64,000 nt of DNA, taken from assembly GCF_022627955.1 (NCBI RefSeq), contig NZ_JABXGD010000002.1, forward strand, positions 1 through 64,000. The letters are read 5' to 3'. The DNA is from Microbacterium sp. C5A9 (GTDB lineage Bacteria > Actinomycetota > Actinomycetes > Actinomycetales > Microbacteriaceae). The notes beneath the pieces were generated by a model. The model had not been told where the DNA came from, made no database searches, and saw only the letters and a list, made by a program, of their open reading frames with translations. This document shows, piece by piece, positions 22,607 through 31,585 of this stretch (its first letter is position 1; every line of letters starts with the position of its first letter). The position numbers were made by a program, and so were the translations under genes.

Positions 22607-23905
22607 CTAGTACTCGGAGCGCAGCGTGGGGATCGCGCCGGTGTGCGCGGCGTCGATGTTCTCTCGCCAGGATCGCGACTGCCCCGCTCGCAGTGCGCAC
22701 AGCACGAGCATGAACCACCCCGCGCCCACGATCGTGAAACTCTCGAACATCGACTCGACCGCGAGGGTCACGAGCATCAGCGGCGTCCACGCGTAGACCA
22801 CCGAGCGACGCACACTCGCGACGAGCCAGGACCGCACGAGCGCCACCCCGCCGAGGAGCAGGAACAGCACGAGGCCCGCGGCTCCGAGCTGGAGCAGGAC
22901 GTCGAAGTAGGCGTTGAGAGCGCTCTGGTGGCGATCGCCGAGCTGGAAGTTGATGAACGTGAACGGGTACTCCCCGCGCGCCCAGGAGCCGAACCATCCC
23001 CAGCCCTCGATCGGCTTCAACGCCACGAAGTCGAGGATCTTGTTCCAGAGCGTCGCGCGGATCGAGAAGTCCGACCCCGCGTTCATGAGCGCGATGATCG
23101 AGTGCCGCAGCACGAAGGCCGCCGCGAGCGCCAGGGTCACCAGCACGCCGAGGACCCACTGCACCAGTGAGCGCCGTTCCGCAGGCGCATGCCGCACGAT
23201 CATCAGGGCGACCGCGACGGTGGTCACCGCGGCCGCGAGCACGAGCACCGTCGGAGACGCGGAGAGGAACGCCAGCAGGAGCGCCACGCCCATCGACGGC
23301 ACGGCGATGCGAGCGCTGAGCGATTGCGATCGCCACTCGATGAAGAACGTGATGAGGGCGATGACCGTGACGAAGCCGAGCATGTTGCGGCTGCCGAAGA
23401 TGCCCTGGACGGGCCCGCCGACGGCGAGGTCTCCCTGGATTCCGAGGAAGACGAACGGCAGATCGAGCAGGATCCCCGAGAGGATCTCGAGCCCGAGGGA
23501 GAGGGCGAGAAGCGCGCGCAGCGTGTCGCCGAGGGCGCGCACGGTCTGCAGCGTGTCGCGGATGTGGCCGACGGTGATCGCCAGGAAGGCGAAGCCGAAG
23601 AGCTCGAGCCAGCCGAGCAGCGTGTCGCTCTTGTCGGTCGTCCACACGATGCTCACCAGCGCCCAGGCGAGGAAGGCGAGCAGCGACGAGGGGGCGATCC
23701 GAAGCAGCGACAGCTCGTCGCGACGGACCCACAGGATGCCGAGGCCGAGCACGCAGAGACCGGCGATGATCGTGGCGAGCGTGACGGGCGAGGTCATCCT
23801 CTCGATGAGGAAGGATCCGAACACTGCGGCGAGGACGGTGATGGTGAAGGCGCGGGCGAACTCCGCCGAACCGAGCAGCCGCGCGAGACGACGTCCCGGT
23901 GTCAC
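22607..23905 (-). CDS. O-antigen ligase/polymerase-like membrane protein
   Basis: A 432-residue protein with about eleven hydrophobic helices and the O-antigen ligase (Wzy_C/WaaL) family pattern. A large extracytoplasmic loop follows NKILDFVALKPIEGWGWFGSW and contains QSALNAYFDVLLQLGAAGLV; VQGIFGSRNMLGFVTVIALI lies earlier. Such proteins join lipid-linked glycans to an acceptor or polymerise them. The GTG at 23905 overlaps the stop of the upstream paralogue in a GTGA. Which of the two ligates and which polymerises cannot be decided from sequence. Confidence 0.82.
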   Translation of the reverse strand: MTPGRRLARLLGSAEFARAFTITVLAAVFGSFLIERMTSPVTLATIIAGLCVLGLGILWVRRDELSLLRIAPSSLLAFLAWALVSIVWTTDKSDTLLGWLELFGFAFLAITVGHIRDTLQTVRALGDTLRALLALSLGLEILSGILLDLPFVFLGIQGDLAVGGPVQGIFGSRNMLGFVTVIALITFFIEWRSQSLSARIAVPSMGVALLLAFLSASPTVLVLAAAVTTVAVALMIVRHAPAERRSLVQWVLGVLVTLALAAAFVLRHSIIALMNAGSDFSIRATLWNKILDFVALKPIEGWGWFGSWARGEYPFTFINFQLGDRHQSALNAYFDVLLQLGAAGLVLFLLLGGVALVRSWLVASVRRSVVYAWTPLMLVTLAVESMFESFTIVGAGWFMLVLCALRAGQSRSWRENIDAAHTGAIPTLRSEY

Positions 23906-25317
23906 GGAACCCGCCGCACTCGCTCGCCGCGCTCGATCACTCGCTCCCGTTCGCCGATGCCGACGAGAGGCACGGCCTTGATCTTGAACGAGAGCAGGAC
24001 CAGGAGCATCCACCCCCACAGCATGATCGGCGTCGATTCGGTGAGTCCCTGCACGAGGAGCACGACGGTGAACAGGCTCGGGAGCAGTGTCAGGGGGGAG
24101 TAGCTGCGGTCGGAACGCAGATCCCACCTCGGCCGGTCGACGGCGAAGAACCACGACCGCCACAGCAGGCTGAGGTAGGCGACGGCCATCAGAACGACGC
24201 CCAGCACCCCGAGCTGCATCAGCACGTCCAACCACATGTTGTGGGCGTGGAACACCGTGATGCCGTGATCTTCGATCCACCCTGCGAATGCCGGGTCGAA
24301 CGGGACCCAGGGACTCGAGAAGCCGTTGCCGAACAGCGGATGCTCAGCCGCGCGCTCGAGCACGCTCTCCCAGATCTTGTCGGAACGCCCGGTGAGGTCG
24401 CTGCTGCGGCCCAGGAGCCCGAGGAGGGGCTTCTGCAGAAGCCACACCGCGATGCCGAGAACAGCCGAGCCCCCGATGAAGATCACGTAGAGGCGGGTGC
24501 GCGCGCCCGGCGTGGTCGTACGCCGCATCAGCAGTGCGACGAGGAGGACCAGAGCGGCGGCCGCGGCGCAGGCGAAAGCGGTGGCGGAGCCTGCGCGGAC
24601 GAAGAAGAACGCGGCGAGCAGGGTCCAGAGCGCCAGGGTGGTGCGCCACCGCGCTCGGGCTGCGAAGAGGACGCCGAACGTGATCATCGCGAACAGACTG
24701 ATGATCGCGAGCAGGTTGGAGTTGCCCACGATGCCCTGGATGCGGTCCCCGTCGAACAGGTTGCCGCGCACCCAGTACCAGTGCGGGTCGATCTCGCCCT
24801 CCGGCCGCTCGAAGAAGTTCGGCAGGATCGGCCCGTGCACGACCAGCGCGACCCAGAGCTCGAGGGCGAGCGACAGGCCCAGGATCCACTTGAATGCGGA
24901 CGCGAGCGCTCGCACGATCTCCTGCCAGGTGAGCACATGCACGATGAAGAGGGCGGTGATCGTGACCGTCGCGAGAAGCGCCCACGTGAGCAGGGTGGCC
25001 CCGCGCCACTGCGACCAGGCGACGGAGACGAGCGCGAGGGCCGTGTAGGCGGTCGCTGCCCAGGGGAGTCTGCGCCAGGCGAACGGATGCGGTCTGCCGC
25101 GCGCGATCATCGGCACGCCGATGGCCACGGTGGCGATGAGGAACGCGGCGAGTGCGATCACCGCTCCGACCTCGCCGACGAGGTTGTACACGGCGGAGTG
25201 CGCGAACGTCGTGAACAGCGCGAGGACGATGTACCCGCGCAGCATGAGATGCCCCGTCGACTCGCGCTCGGGTGCGCGAGGAGGGGCTGACACCGGGTGC
25301 TTCGTGTACTGCGCCAT
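23902..25317 (-). CDS. O-antigen ligase/polymerase-like membrane protein
   Basis: A 471-residue multipass protein of the same family as its downstream neighbour. The two share corresponding segments: IQGIVGNSNLLAIISLFAMI, SDKIWESVLERAAEHPLFGNG and HAHNMWLDVLMQLGVLGVV (the conserved His-rich external loop). The first gene of the pair, its ATG at 25317 lies 7 nt after a TAGCCT -10, so the mRNA is probably leaderless. It diverges from manA. It completes the polysaccharide locus. Confidence 0.83.
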   Translation of the reverse strand: MAQYTKHPVSAPPRAPERESTGHLMLRGYIVLALFTTFAHSAVYNLVGEVGAVIALAAFLIATVAIGVPMIARGRPHPFAWRRLPWAATAYTALALVSVAWSQWRGATLLTWALLATVTITALFIVHVLTWQEIVRALASAFKWILGLSLALELWVALVVHGPILPNFFERPEGEIDPHWYWVRGNLFDGDRIQGIVGNSNLLAIISLFAMITFGVLFAARARWRTTLALWTLLAAFFFVRAGSATAFACAAAAALVLLVALLMRRTTTPGARTRLYVIFIGGSAVLGIAVWLLQKPLLGLLGRSSDLTGRSDKIWESVLERAAEHPLFGNGFSSPWVPFDPAFAGWIEDHGITVFHAHNMWLDVLMQLGVLGVVLMAVAYLSLLWRSWFFAVDRPRWDLRSDRSYSPLTLLPSLFTVVLLVQGLTESTPIMLWGWMLLVLLSFKIKAVPLVGIGERERVIERGERVRRVP

Positions 25318-25324
25318 CGCGTTC

Positions 25325-25330
25325 AGGCTA
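25325..25330 (-). promoter_or_regulatory. -10 element (TAGCCT) for the ligase pair
   Basis: On the minus strand the hexamer ends 7 nt before the ATG at 25317, predicting a leaderless transcript. The divergent manA -10 is 63 nt away. Confidence 0.5.
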
Positions 25331-25392
25331 CCGCGCGCGGCCGATGGTGCAGCTGATCGGCGGCTCAGCGGCGGCGATCCGTCGACTGCCCA

Positions 25393-25398
25393 TACGCT
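25393..25398 (+). promoter_or_regulatory. -10 element (TACGCT) for manA
   Basis: The hexamer ends 6 nt before the manA ATG, so the start codon would be the 5' end of the mRNA. Confidence 0.5.
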
Positions 25399-25404
25399 GG
25401 GTGC

Positions 25405-26544
25405 ATGCTGCTCCGCCTCTCGAACGCGCCCCGTGACTACGCCTGGGGGTCGCAGACCCTCCTCGCCGAGCTGGAAGGGCGCGCTCCTGCGGCGGTGCCC
25501 GAGGCGGAGGTGTGGTTCGGAGACCACCCCGGCGATCCCAGCGACGTGGCCGACGGACGCACCCTCGATGCGGTGACGGGAGGTTCCCTGCCATACCTGC
25601 TGAAGCTGCTCGCCGCGGCCTCTCCGCTGTCGATCCAGGTGCATCCGACGATCGAGCAGGCGCGCTCCGGCTGGGCGAAGGAGGCGGGGCTCGCCGCCGA
25701 CGACCCCACCCGGAACTACCGCGACGACAACCACAAGCCCGAGCTGATCGTGGCGCTGAGTGACAGATTCGAGTCGCTGAGCGGTCTGCGGCCGGTGGCC
25801 GACACGCGGGGCCTGCTCGGCGCGCTGGGCGAGCGCCCCGGGGTCACGGCGCTCGCGGACCGTCTCGCCGGCGGTGACGCAGCGCTGCGCGACACTCTCG
25901 GCTGGCTCCTCTCCGGCGATGCGCAGGCCGAGGTGGACGACGTCATCGCCGCCGTGCGCGACGCGGCAGCCTCGGACACGGGGGAGTGGAGTTCCACGAT
26001 CCACGCCGTCGCCGCGATCGCGGACTCCTACCCGGGCGATCCGGGCGTGGTCGTCGCGCTGCTGATGAACCATGTGGTGCTCCGCCGCGGCGAGGGGATC
26101 TTCCTGCGCGCCGGCCTCCTGCACGCGTACATCTCAGGGCTGGGCGTCGAGATCATGGCGGCGAGCGACAACGTGCTCCGGGGCGGTCTCACCCCGAAGC
26201 GCATCGACGTGGTCGAGCTGCTCTCGATCGTCGACGCGACGCCCGGCGAGGTGCCCGTGCTGCGACCGCAGGACTCCGGGCCCGTCACCGATTACGCCGT
26301 GCCGATCGCCGACTTCTCGCTGCGGCGGGTGGAGCTCACGGGCGACGAGGTCGTCGTGCCCGTGTCCGGACCCACCATGGTCCTCGCGACGGCGGGGCGG
26401 GTGAGCGTGCGCGGCGCGGAGTCGGATCCGCTCGAGATCGCGGTCGGCACTGCGGCGTTCGCGAGCGACGACGAGGCAGAGCTCGTGCTGTCCGGAACGG
26501 GCGAAGCGTTCGTGGCCGCTCCGGGCGCCGCGGACGCTGGCTGA
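25405..26544 (+). CDS. manA: Mannose-6-phosphate isomerase, class I
   Basis: Zinc enzyme interconverting fructose-6-phosphate and mannose-6-phosphate, feeding GDP-mannose and wall glycans. The 379-residue protein has the type I signature: DYAWGSQTLL, the zinc-ligand segment LSIQVHPTIEQA, NYRDDNHKPELIVAL (conserved Glu), GIFLRAGLLHAYISGLGVEIMAASDNVLRGGLTPKRIDV near residue 230-270 in shorter conserved pieces. No phosphomannomutase gene adjoins it here, unlike the usual mycobacterial order. The ATG at 25405 follows its -10 by 6 nt. Confidence 0.94.
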   Translation: MLLRLSNAPRDYAWGSQTLLAELEGRAPAAVPEAEVWFGDHPGDPSDVADGRTLDAVTGGSLPYLLKLLAAASPLSIQVHPTIEQARSGWAKEAGLAADDPTRNYRDDNHKPELIVALSDRFESLSGLRPVADTRGLLGALGERPGVTALADRLAGGDAALRDTLGWLLSGDAQAEVDDVIAAVRDAAASDTGEWSSTIHAVAAIADSYPGDPGVVVALLMNHVVLRRGEGIFLRAGLLHAYISGLGVEIMAASDNVLRGGLTPKRIDVVELLSIVDATPGEVPVLRPQDSGPVTDYAVPIADFSLRRVELTGDEVVVPVSGPTMVLATAGRVSVRGAESDPLEIAVGTAAFASDDEAELVLSGTGEAFVAAPGAADAG

Positions 26545-26626
26545 GGCGACCGTCTGAGGTCGCCGCGACACGCCGTGCGAGGGTCAAGAACCTTCAAGAC
26601 ACGATTGAGGGTTTACGATCCGCGAC

Positions 26627-26655
26627 TTGACCGATGCGAATGACACGGGTGTAAT
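26627..26655 (+). promoter_or_regulatory. Promoter of the whiB2-like gene (TTGACC-N17-TGTAAT)
   Basis: A -35 TTGACC at 26627-26632 and a -10 TGTAAT at 26650-26655 are spaced by exactly 17 nt, the best two-part promoter seen in the window. Transcription would begin near 26662, leaving a leader of about 43 nt with GGAG before the ATG at 26705. Confidence 0.55.
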
Positions 26656-26704
26656 TAGTCATGCACGGCCCGCCGAGGGGGCGGAACAAGGGTTGGAGAT
26701 CGAG

Positions 26705-27022
26705 ATGACGGGTTACCGTTCTGACGTACCGGAGAACTGGTTCGTCGATCCCATCAACCTCGGCGTTCCCGGGGTTCGCAAGACAGAGGCTGATGACGAG
26801 AACGCTCTCGCCTGGCAGAGCGACGCACTGTGCTCGCAGACCGACCCCGAGGCCTTCTTCCCCGAGAAGGGCGGATCGACTCGTGACGCCAAGCGGATCT
26901 GCACCTCGTGCGACGTCCGCGGCGAGTGCCTCGAGTACGCGCTCAACAACGATGAGCGATTCGGCATCTGGGGCGGTCTCTCCGAGCGCGAGCGCCGCAA
27001 GCTCAAGCGTCGCGCGAGCTGA
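26705..27022 (+). CDS. whiB2: WhiB-family regulator (WhiB2-type)
   Basis: A 105-residue iron-sulfur transcription factor. Four Cys (C43, C66, C69, C75) form the WhiB cluster pattern C-x22-C-x2-C-x5-C, followed by the GIWGGLSERERRKLKRR turn and basic tail. The extended N-terminus before the first Cys and position next to manA and the DUF5719 pair match WhiB2/WhmD, linked to septation in mycobacteria. The ATG at 26705 has GGAG at 26694 and lies downstream of a good promoter; an earlier TTG at 26627 is part of that promoter and is rejected. Confidence 0.9.
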   Translation: MTGYRSDVPENWFVDPINLGVPGVRKTEADDENALAWQSDALCSQTDPEAFFPEKGGSTRDAKRICTSCDVRGECLEYALNNDERFGIWGGLSERERRKLKRRAS

Positions 27023-27086
27023 CCGCCGATCGCAGAGCTTCGCGGCCACGCCGCATCCGCTGCCCCGGCCCCAGGCATACCGAGCA

Positions 27087-27092
27087 TAGGCT
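27087..27092 (+). promoter_or_regulatory. -10 element (TAGGCT) for the 1015-residue membrane protein
   Basis: Ends 9 nt before the ATG at 27102, predicting a leaderless or nearly leaderless mRNA for the two-gene operon with DUF5719. Confidence 0.45.
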
Positions 27093-27101
27093 GACGACGT
27101 C

Positions 27102-30100
27102 ATGCCAGCCCGAGTTCATGCCATCATCGTGGCGCGCCCCGGTTCGTCCGCTCGCGCGCAACTCCTTCGCACTCTGGACGCACTGCGTTCCCAGACCGCG
27201 CCACCCTCGTCCATCACCCTGGTGATGTGCGGGGACGCGACGACGATCCGCGAGAGCGAGACCGTCGCGACGACCGTCGAAGGGGTCATCGAGGCACGAA
27301 GCGGCACCTCGTTCGCGGAAGCCGTCGGCCTCGCCCTGCCGCGGGTGACGCAGGGTAGCGCCGTCTGGCTCCTCGCTCACGACACCGCACCTCACCAGCG
27401 CGCTCTCGAGCGGCTCGTCGGCACGCTCGAGCGCTCACCCTCTGCCGCGATCGTCGCACCCAAGCTGGTGCAGAGCGACAACGATCGCGAGATCGTGTCC
27501 CTCGGGGTCAGTATGACCGCGCTCGGACGCTCGGTCGAGCTCGCCTCGGGTGAACTCGATCAGGGGCAGCACGACGGCAGCGACGATGCCCTGGCCGCCG
27601 ACATCCGTGGCCTCCTGATCCGTGGCGAGGTACGCGATCGGCTACGCCCCGATCCTGCTCTCGCCGGGGCGGACGAGGGCCTCGATCTGGGGGTCCGCGC
27701 ACGTCTCGGCGGAGGCCGCGTCGTGCTCGTCCCGTCGGCGAGGGTCTCCGTGTCGCCGGACGGACCTGCCGCTCTTCCCTCCGGCCGTGGGCGCCGCGCC
27801 TACGTCGCGCGCGTGGCTCAGCTCCACCGGCGCCTCTCGTACGCTCCCACGGTCGCCGTTCCCCTGCACTGGCTCAGCCTGCTGCCGCTCGCTCTGTGGC
27901 GATCCATCACGCATCTCATCGGCAAGCGCCCGGAAGCGGTCTTCCCCGAGTGGGCCGCCGCGCTCACCGTCATGCTCCGCGTGGGGGCGGTGGCCCGGTC
28001 TCGCCGAGCGATAGCAGCCTTCCGTGCGTCGAGTTGGTCGAGCATCGCGCCGCTGCGCGTCAGCAATCGCGACCTGCACCGTCGTCTCGACGACGGGCAT
28101 GGCAGCGAGGGCGGCGTCGCCAGCGAGCTGCACTTCTTCTCCGGCGGCGGGGCCTGGGTGGTCCTCGGGGCCCTCGTGGTGAGCATCGCGACGTTCACGA
28201 GCCTGCTGGCTTGGCCCGTCATCGGCGGCGGCGGCCTGCTCCCGCTCCGCACCACGGTCGCGGCCCTGTGGAGCGACGCTGCATGGGGCCTCCGCGGGCT
28301 CGGCGCCGACGTCGTGGGCCCGGCTGATCCGTTCGCATCGGTCCTCGCCGTTCTCGGCTCCCTCTGGCCGGCGGGTCCGTCGTTCTCCCTCGTCCTCCTC
28401 TGGATCCTCGCCCTGCCGCTCGCCGTGCTCGGCGGATGGTTCGCGGCGACCAGGGTGACCGACAGGTCGGGTCTGCGGATCTTCGCCGGCATCGTGTGGG
28501 CGCTCGCGCCGACGTTCCTCACGGCGCTCGTCGACGGCCGCCCCACGGGTGTCCTCGTACACCTGCTGCTGCCGTGGTTGTTCCACGCCGCCGTTGTCGC
28601 GCACCGATCCTGGGGCGCAGCGGGGGCCGCATCCCTGCTGTTCGCCGCTGTGACCGCGTGCGCGCCGTCCCTCGCGCCCGCGCTGCTCCTGCTCTGGATC
28701 GTCGCGCTCGGCATCACGCTCGGCGGCGCCCGCTTCCGTGGTGCAGCGCGCCTCCTCTGGGTGCCGGTGCCCGCCGTGGCTCTCTTCGCGCCCCTGGTGG
28801 TCTGGCAGCTCTCGCACGGCAGCCTCATCGCCGTTCTGGCCGATCCGGGCCTCATCTGGGCCGGCCCTCAGGCGACCGCCGATGCCGCCGGACGGCTCGC
28901 CCTCGCCACCGGGTTCCCCTCGGGAGATCTGGCCGGATGGACCGCGATCGTCGGTCCCGTGCTTGCTCCGTGGGCGGGCGTGCTGCTCGCGCCCCTCGCC
29001 GTGCTCGCTCTCATCGCCACGGTCGCCCCGCGCTGGCGTGCGGGCATCACCCTTCTCGTCGTCGCGCTCAGCGGCTTCGCCACGGCTTTCCTCGCCGTCG
29101 GCATCACCGTGTCCTTCGCTCAGGGCACCGGGATCGCGATCTGGCCGGGAGCGGGGCTCAGCCTCGCGTGGATCGGGGTGACCGGCGCCGCGCTGGTGAC
29201 GCTCGACACCGCGCTGACGCTGCCCCGTGCTCGACTCCTGAGCGCGGCGATCGCCGCAGTGGCCGTCGCAGCGTGCGCCGTTCCGGCCCTGGCCGCGTTC
29301 CATCTCGGACGTTCGGCGCTGACTGAGGGCCCCGAGTCCTCGCTGCCCGCGTACATCGCCGCGCAGGCTGTCGATGACCGTCCTGTCGGAACGCTCGTGC
29401 TCACGCCGCAGAACGACGGCGGACTCTCCGCCGAGGTCGCATGGGGGGCCAGCGAGACGCTGAGCGCCCAGACCACCATCCTCTCGACGGCCACGGAGAT
29501 CCGCGGAACCGATATCACGACCCTCGCGGTCGATCTGCTCTCGGCCCGCGACTTCGACGGAGCTGCCGAGCTGGGAGAGCTCGGCGTGGGCTACGTGCTC
29601 CTGGCCGAACTCCCCGAGGACGTGTCCGATCGCGCGCGCACACTGCACACCGCGGCCGTGACCTCGCTCGATCAGCGCGCGGGCTTCGTGCAGGCCGGGA
29701 CGACCGACCGCGGAGTGCTGTATCGGCTCGAGGCAGACCCGGCCGATCGCGCGCCGCTGACTCCGGGACAGCAGGCGACCGCCCGTCTCGTCGTCACGCT
29801 GCAGCTGGTCCTCGTCTTCGCCGCGCTGCTGCTGTCGATGCCCACGAGGGCCTCGCGCCGTGCCGCACGTGGACGGTCACGCATCGTCGGCAGGGCTGCC
29901 GACGAGCCACTCGTGCTTCCCCGTCACGTCGATGAGTTCGATGACGAGCATTCCGGCGTGGCGTCGGTGCCGGTCGGTGCAGGTGTGGAGTCGGACCCGA
30001 GCGTCGAGACCGGTGAGACCGGTGAGCCTGTCGAGGCCGTCGAGGGGCGACAGACGGAGAGCGACCCCGCAGCCGTCGAGGCGACCGGGGACGATGCGAC

Positions 30101-30149
30101 GGCAGGCGGGGAAAGACCCGCCGACGGCGCGGAGGAGGACACCCGATGA
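27102..30149 (+). CDS. Large membrane protein with degenerate GT2 head
   Basis: A 1015-residue protein. The first ~230 residues resemble a family 2 glycosyltransferase fold (HAIIVARPG start, GVIEARSGTSFAEAV, VWLLAHDTAPHQRAL, SAAIVAPKLVQ), but the usual VVDDxSxD and DXD motifs are not intact: the latter is replaced by AHD. About fourteen hydrophobic helices follow (roughly 350-750 and one near 905), then an acidic Glu/Val/Asp tail. The architecture recurs beside whiB2 and DUF5719 genes in Actinobacteria. It may bind rather than transfer sugars. The stop overlaps the DUF5719 ATG (ATGA). Confidence 0.82.
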   Translation: MPARVHAIIVARPGSSARAQLLRTLDALRSQTAPPSSITLVMCGDATTIRESETVATTVEGVIEARSGTSFAEAVGLALPRVTQGSAVWLLAHDTAPHQRALERLVGTLERSPSAAIVAPKLVQSDNDREIVSLGVSMTALGRSVELASGELDQGQHDGSDDALAADIRGLLIRGEVRDRLRPDPALAGADEGLDLGVRARLGGGRVVLVPSARVSVSPDGPAALPSGRGRRAYVARVAQLHRRLSYAPTVAVPLHWLSLLPLALWRSITHLIGKRPEAVFPEWAAALTVMLRVGAVARSRRAIAAFRASSWSSIAPLRVSNRDLHRRLDDGHGSEGGVASELHFFSGGGAWVVLGALVVSIATFTSLLAWPVIGGGGLLPLRTTVAALWSDAAWGLRGLGADVVGPADPFASVLAVLGSLWPAGPSFSLVLLWILALPLAVLGGWFAATRVTDRSGLRIFAGIVWALAPTFLTALVDGRPTGVLVHLLLPWLFHAAVVAHRSWGAAGAASLLFAAVTACAPSLAPALLLLWIVALGITLGGARFRGAARLLWVPVPAVALFAPLVVWQLSHGSLIAVLADPGLIWAGPQATADAAGRLALATGFPSGDLAGWTAIVGPVLAPWAGVLLAPLAVLALIATVAPRWRAGITLLVVALSGFATAFLAVGITVSFAQGTGIAIWPGAGLSLAWIGVTGAALVTLDTALTLPRARLLSAAIAAVAVAACAVPALAAFHLGRSALTEGPESSLPAYIAAQAVDDRPVGTLVLTPQNDGGLSAEVAWGASETLSAQTTILSTATEIRGTDITTLAVDLLSARDFDGAAELGELGVGYVLLAELPEDVSDRARTLHTAAVTSLDQRAGFVQAGTTDRGVLYRLEADPADRAPLTPGQQATARLVVTLQLVLVFAALLLSMPTRASRRAARGRSRIVGRAADEPLVLPRHVDEFDDEHSGVASVPVGAGVESDPSVETGETGEPVEAVEGRQTESDPAAVEATGDDATAGGERPADGAEEDTR

Positions 30150-31528
30150 GCACCACTCGTGCATTCCGCGTCGCAGCGACGAGCGCGCGCGTCCTCACGG
30201 GGGCCGTCGTCGCGGCCGCGTGCGTCGTCGGTGTCGTGGTGGCCATTCCCTCGCCGTGGCCGACGGTCACTCACGATGCCGCGCAGGCCGAGGTCACCCC
30301 CCTTCCCGGCGACACCGTGCTCGTGTGCAACGGCGACTTCCGGGCGATCGGCAGGAACACCGCGGATTCGCTCCAGATGGTGCCTGCCGCCTCCCCTCAG
30401 TTGACCGTCGACGGCGCCTCCGAGCCGCCGCAGTCATCGTTGCTGAGTGTCGACGACCTCGCGGGGAGCGGCGGAGTGCCGGTGCTCATCGGACAGGTCG
30501 AGGGACGCACCGCGCCCCTGATCGGCGCCACCGAGTCGGTGAGCCTCGCCGAGGCGGACCTCTCCGGGTTCGCTGCCGCGCCCTGCCGCCCGGCGAGCAC
30601 CGAGTCGTGGCTCGTCGGAGGCACGGTCGAGACCGGTTCCGAAGATCTCATCGTCCTCACGAACCCCGGCGCCGTGCCCTCGACGGTCTCGCTGGTCGCC
30701 TACGGGTCCGTGCGCGGCTCGACGTCCGTGATCGTCCCCGCGGAGTCCCAGGTCGCGCTGCCGCTGACCTCCCTCGCATCCGGATCTGACCTCCCGGTGG
30801 TGCACGTGACGGCGACCGGATCCCCCGTCCGTGCCGTGCTCCAGTCCTCGCAGACCCAGACGCTCGATCCGGTCGGAGTCGACCTGCAGGACGCGGTCGC
30901 CGCACCGCAGCAGCATCCGGTCATCCCGGGCGTGCAGGTGTTCGAGAGCGATGGCGACAACTCGCGGATGGCTGTCCTCCGCCTGCTGTCCCCGGAACGC
31001 GATTCCCAGGCGACGGTCACCGTGCGTGCGGTGGGCGGATCGGCGGTGGTGCGCGACTTCACGGTCGAGCTGACCGCAGAGCAGCCCCTCGAGATGTCCC
31101 TGTCTGACCTTCCGCCCGGCCGGTACACGGTCGGCGTGGATGCCGATGAGCCTGTGCTCACGGGCGTCCGGGTGCAGGACGGTGCCGGTCCCCAGTCCGA
31201 CTTCACCTGGGTGATGCCGGCGCCGGAGTTCGACGACGACCTGCTCGTCGCCGTGCCGGCGGGGCCCGCTGCATCCGTGGTGGTCGTCAATGACGAGGAG
31301 TCCGACGCGACCGTGCAGCTCGAGCCCGTGGGCGGGGGAGAGCCTGTCGAGATCACGGTTCCCGCCGGGTCCTCGGCCTCGGTCGATGTCGAGACGGAGA
31401 CCGTCTACTCCCTGACGACGTCCGGCCCGGTGCACGCCGAGGTCGCGATGACGGCGCCCGGTGCTCTGGTCGCGTGGCCGGTCTGGCCGGCAGCGGGGGC
31501 GCAGCAGAGCATCACCGTCTACCCCTGA
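30146..31528 (+). CDS. DUF5719 family exported protein
   Basis: A 460-residue protein of the actinobacterial DUF5719 family. An N-terminal hydrophobic segment (about residues 17-35, VLTGAVVAAACVVGVVVAI) acts as signal anchor; the rest is extracytoplasmic and rich in Val, Ser and Thr with repeated beta-strand-like stretches such as GSTSVIVPAESQVALPL. No catalytic motif is visible. Overlap with the preceding large membrane protein indicates that the two are made together and probably interact at the outer membrane face. Function is unknown. Confidence 0.82.
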   Translation: MSTTRAFRVAATSARVLTGAVVAAACVVGVVVAIPSPWPTVTHDAAQAEVTPLPGDTVLVCNGDFRAIGRNTADSLQMVPAASPQLTVDGASEPPQSSLLSVDDLAGSGGVPVLIGQVEGRTAPLIGATESVSLAEADLSGFAAAPCRPASTESWLVGGTVETGSEDLIVLTNPGAVPSTVSLVAYGSVRGSTSVIVPAESQVALPLTSLASGSDLPVVHVTATGSPVRAVLQSSQTQTLDPVGVDLQDAVAAPQQHPVIPGVQVFESDGDNSRMAVLRLLSPERDSQATVTVRAVGGSAVVRDFTVELTAEQPLEMSLSDLPPGRYTVGVDADEPVLTGVRVQDGAGPQSDFTWVMPAPEFDDDLLVAVPAGPAASVVVVNDEESDATVQLEPVGGGEPVEITVPAGSSASVDVETETVYSLTTSGPVHAEVAMTAPGALVAWPVWPAAGAQQSITVYP

Positions 31529-31585
31529 ACAACAGCTCTGTCAGGTCGTCTTCGACCGCGAACATCCGGCGTCGCGATGGGACCC

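Noticed and set aside
26627..26704. A longer WhiB2 reading frame opening on TTG at 26627.
   Set aside because: The TTG is part of a well-spaced TTGACC -35 box, and the ATG at 26705 has a proper ribosome site.
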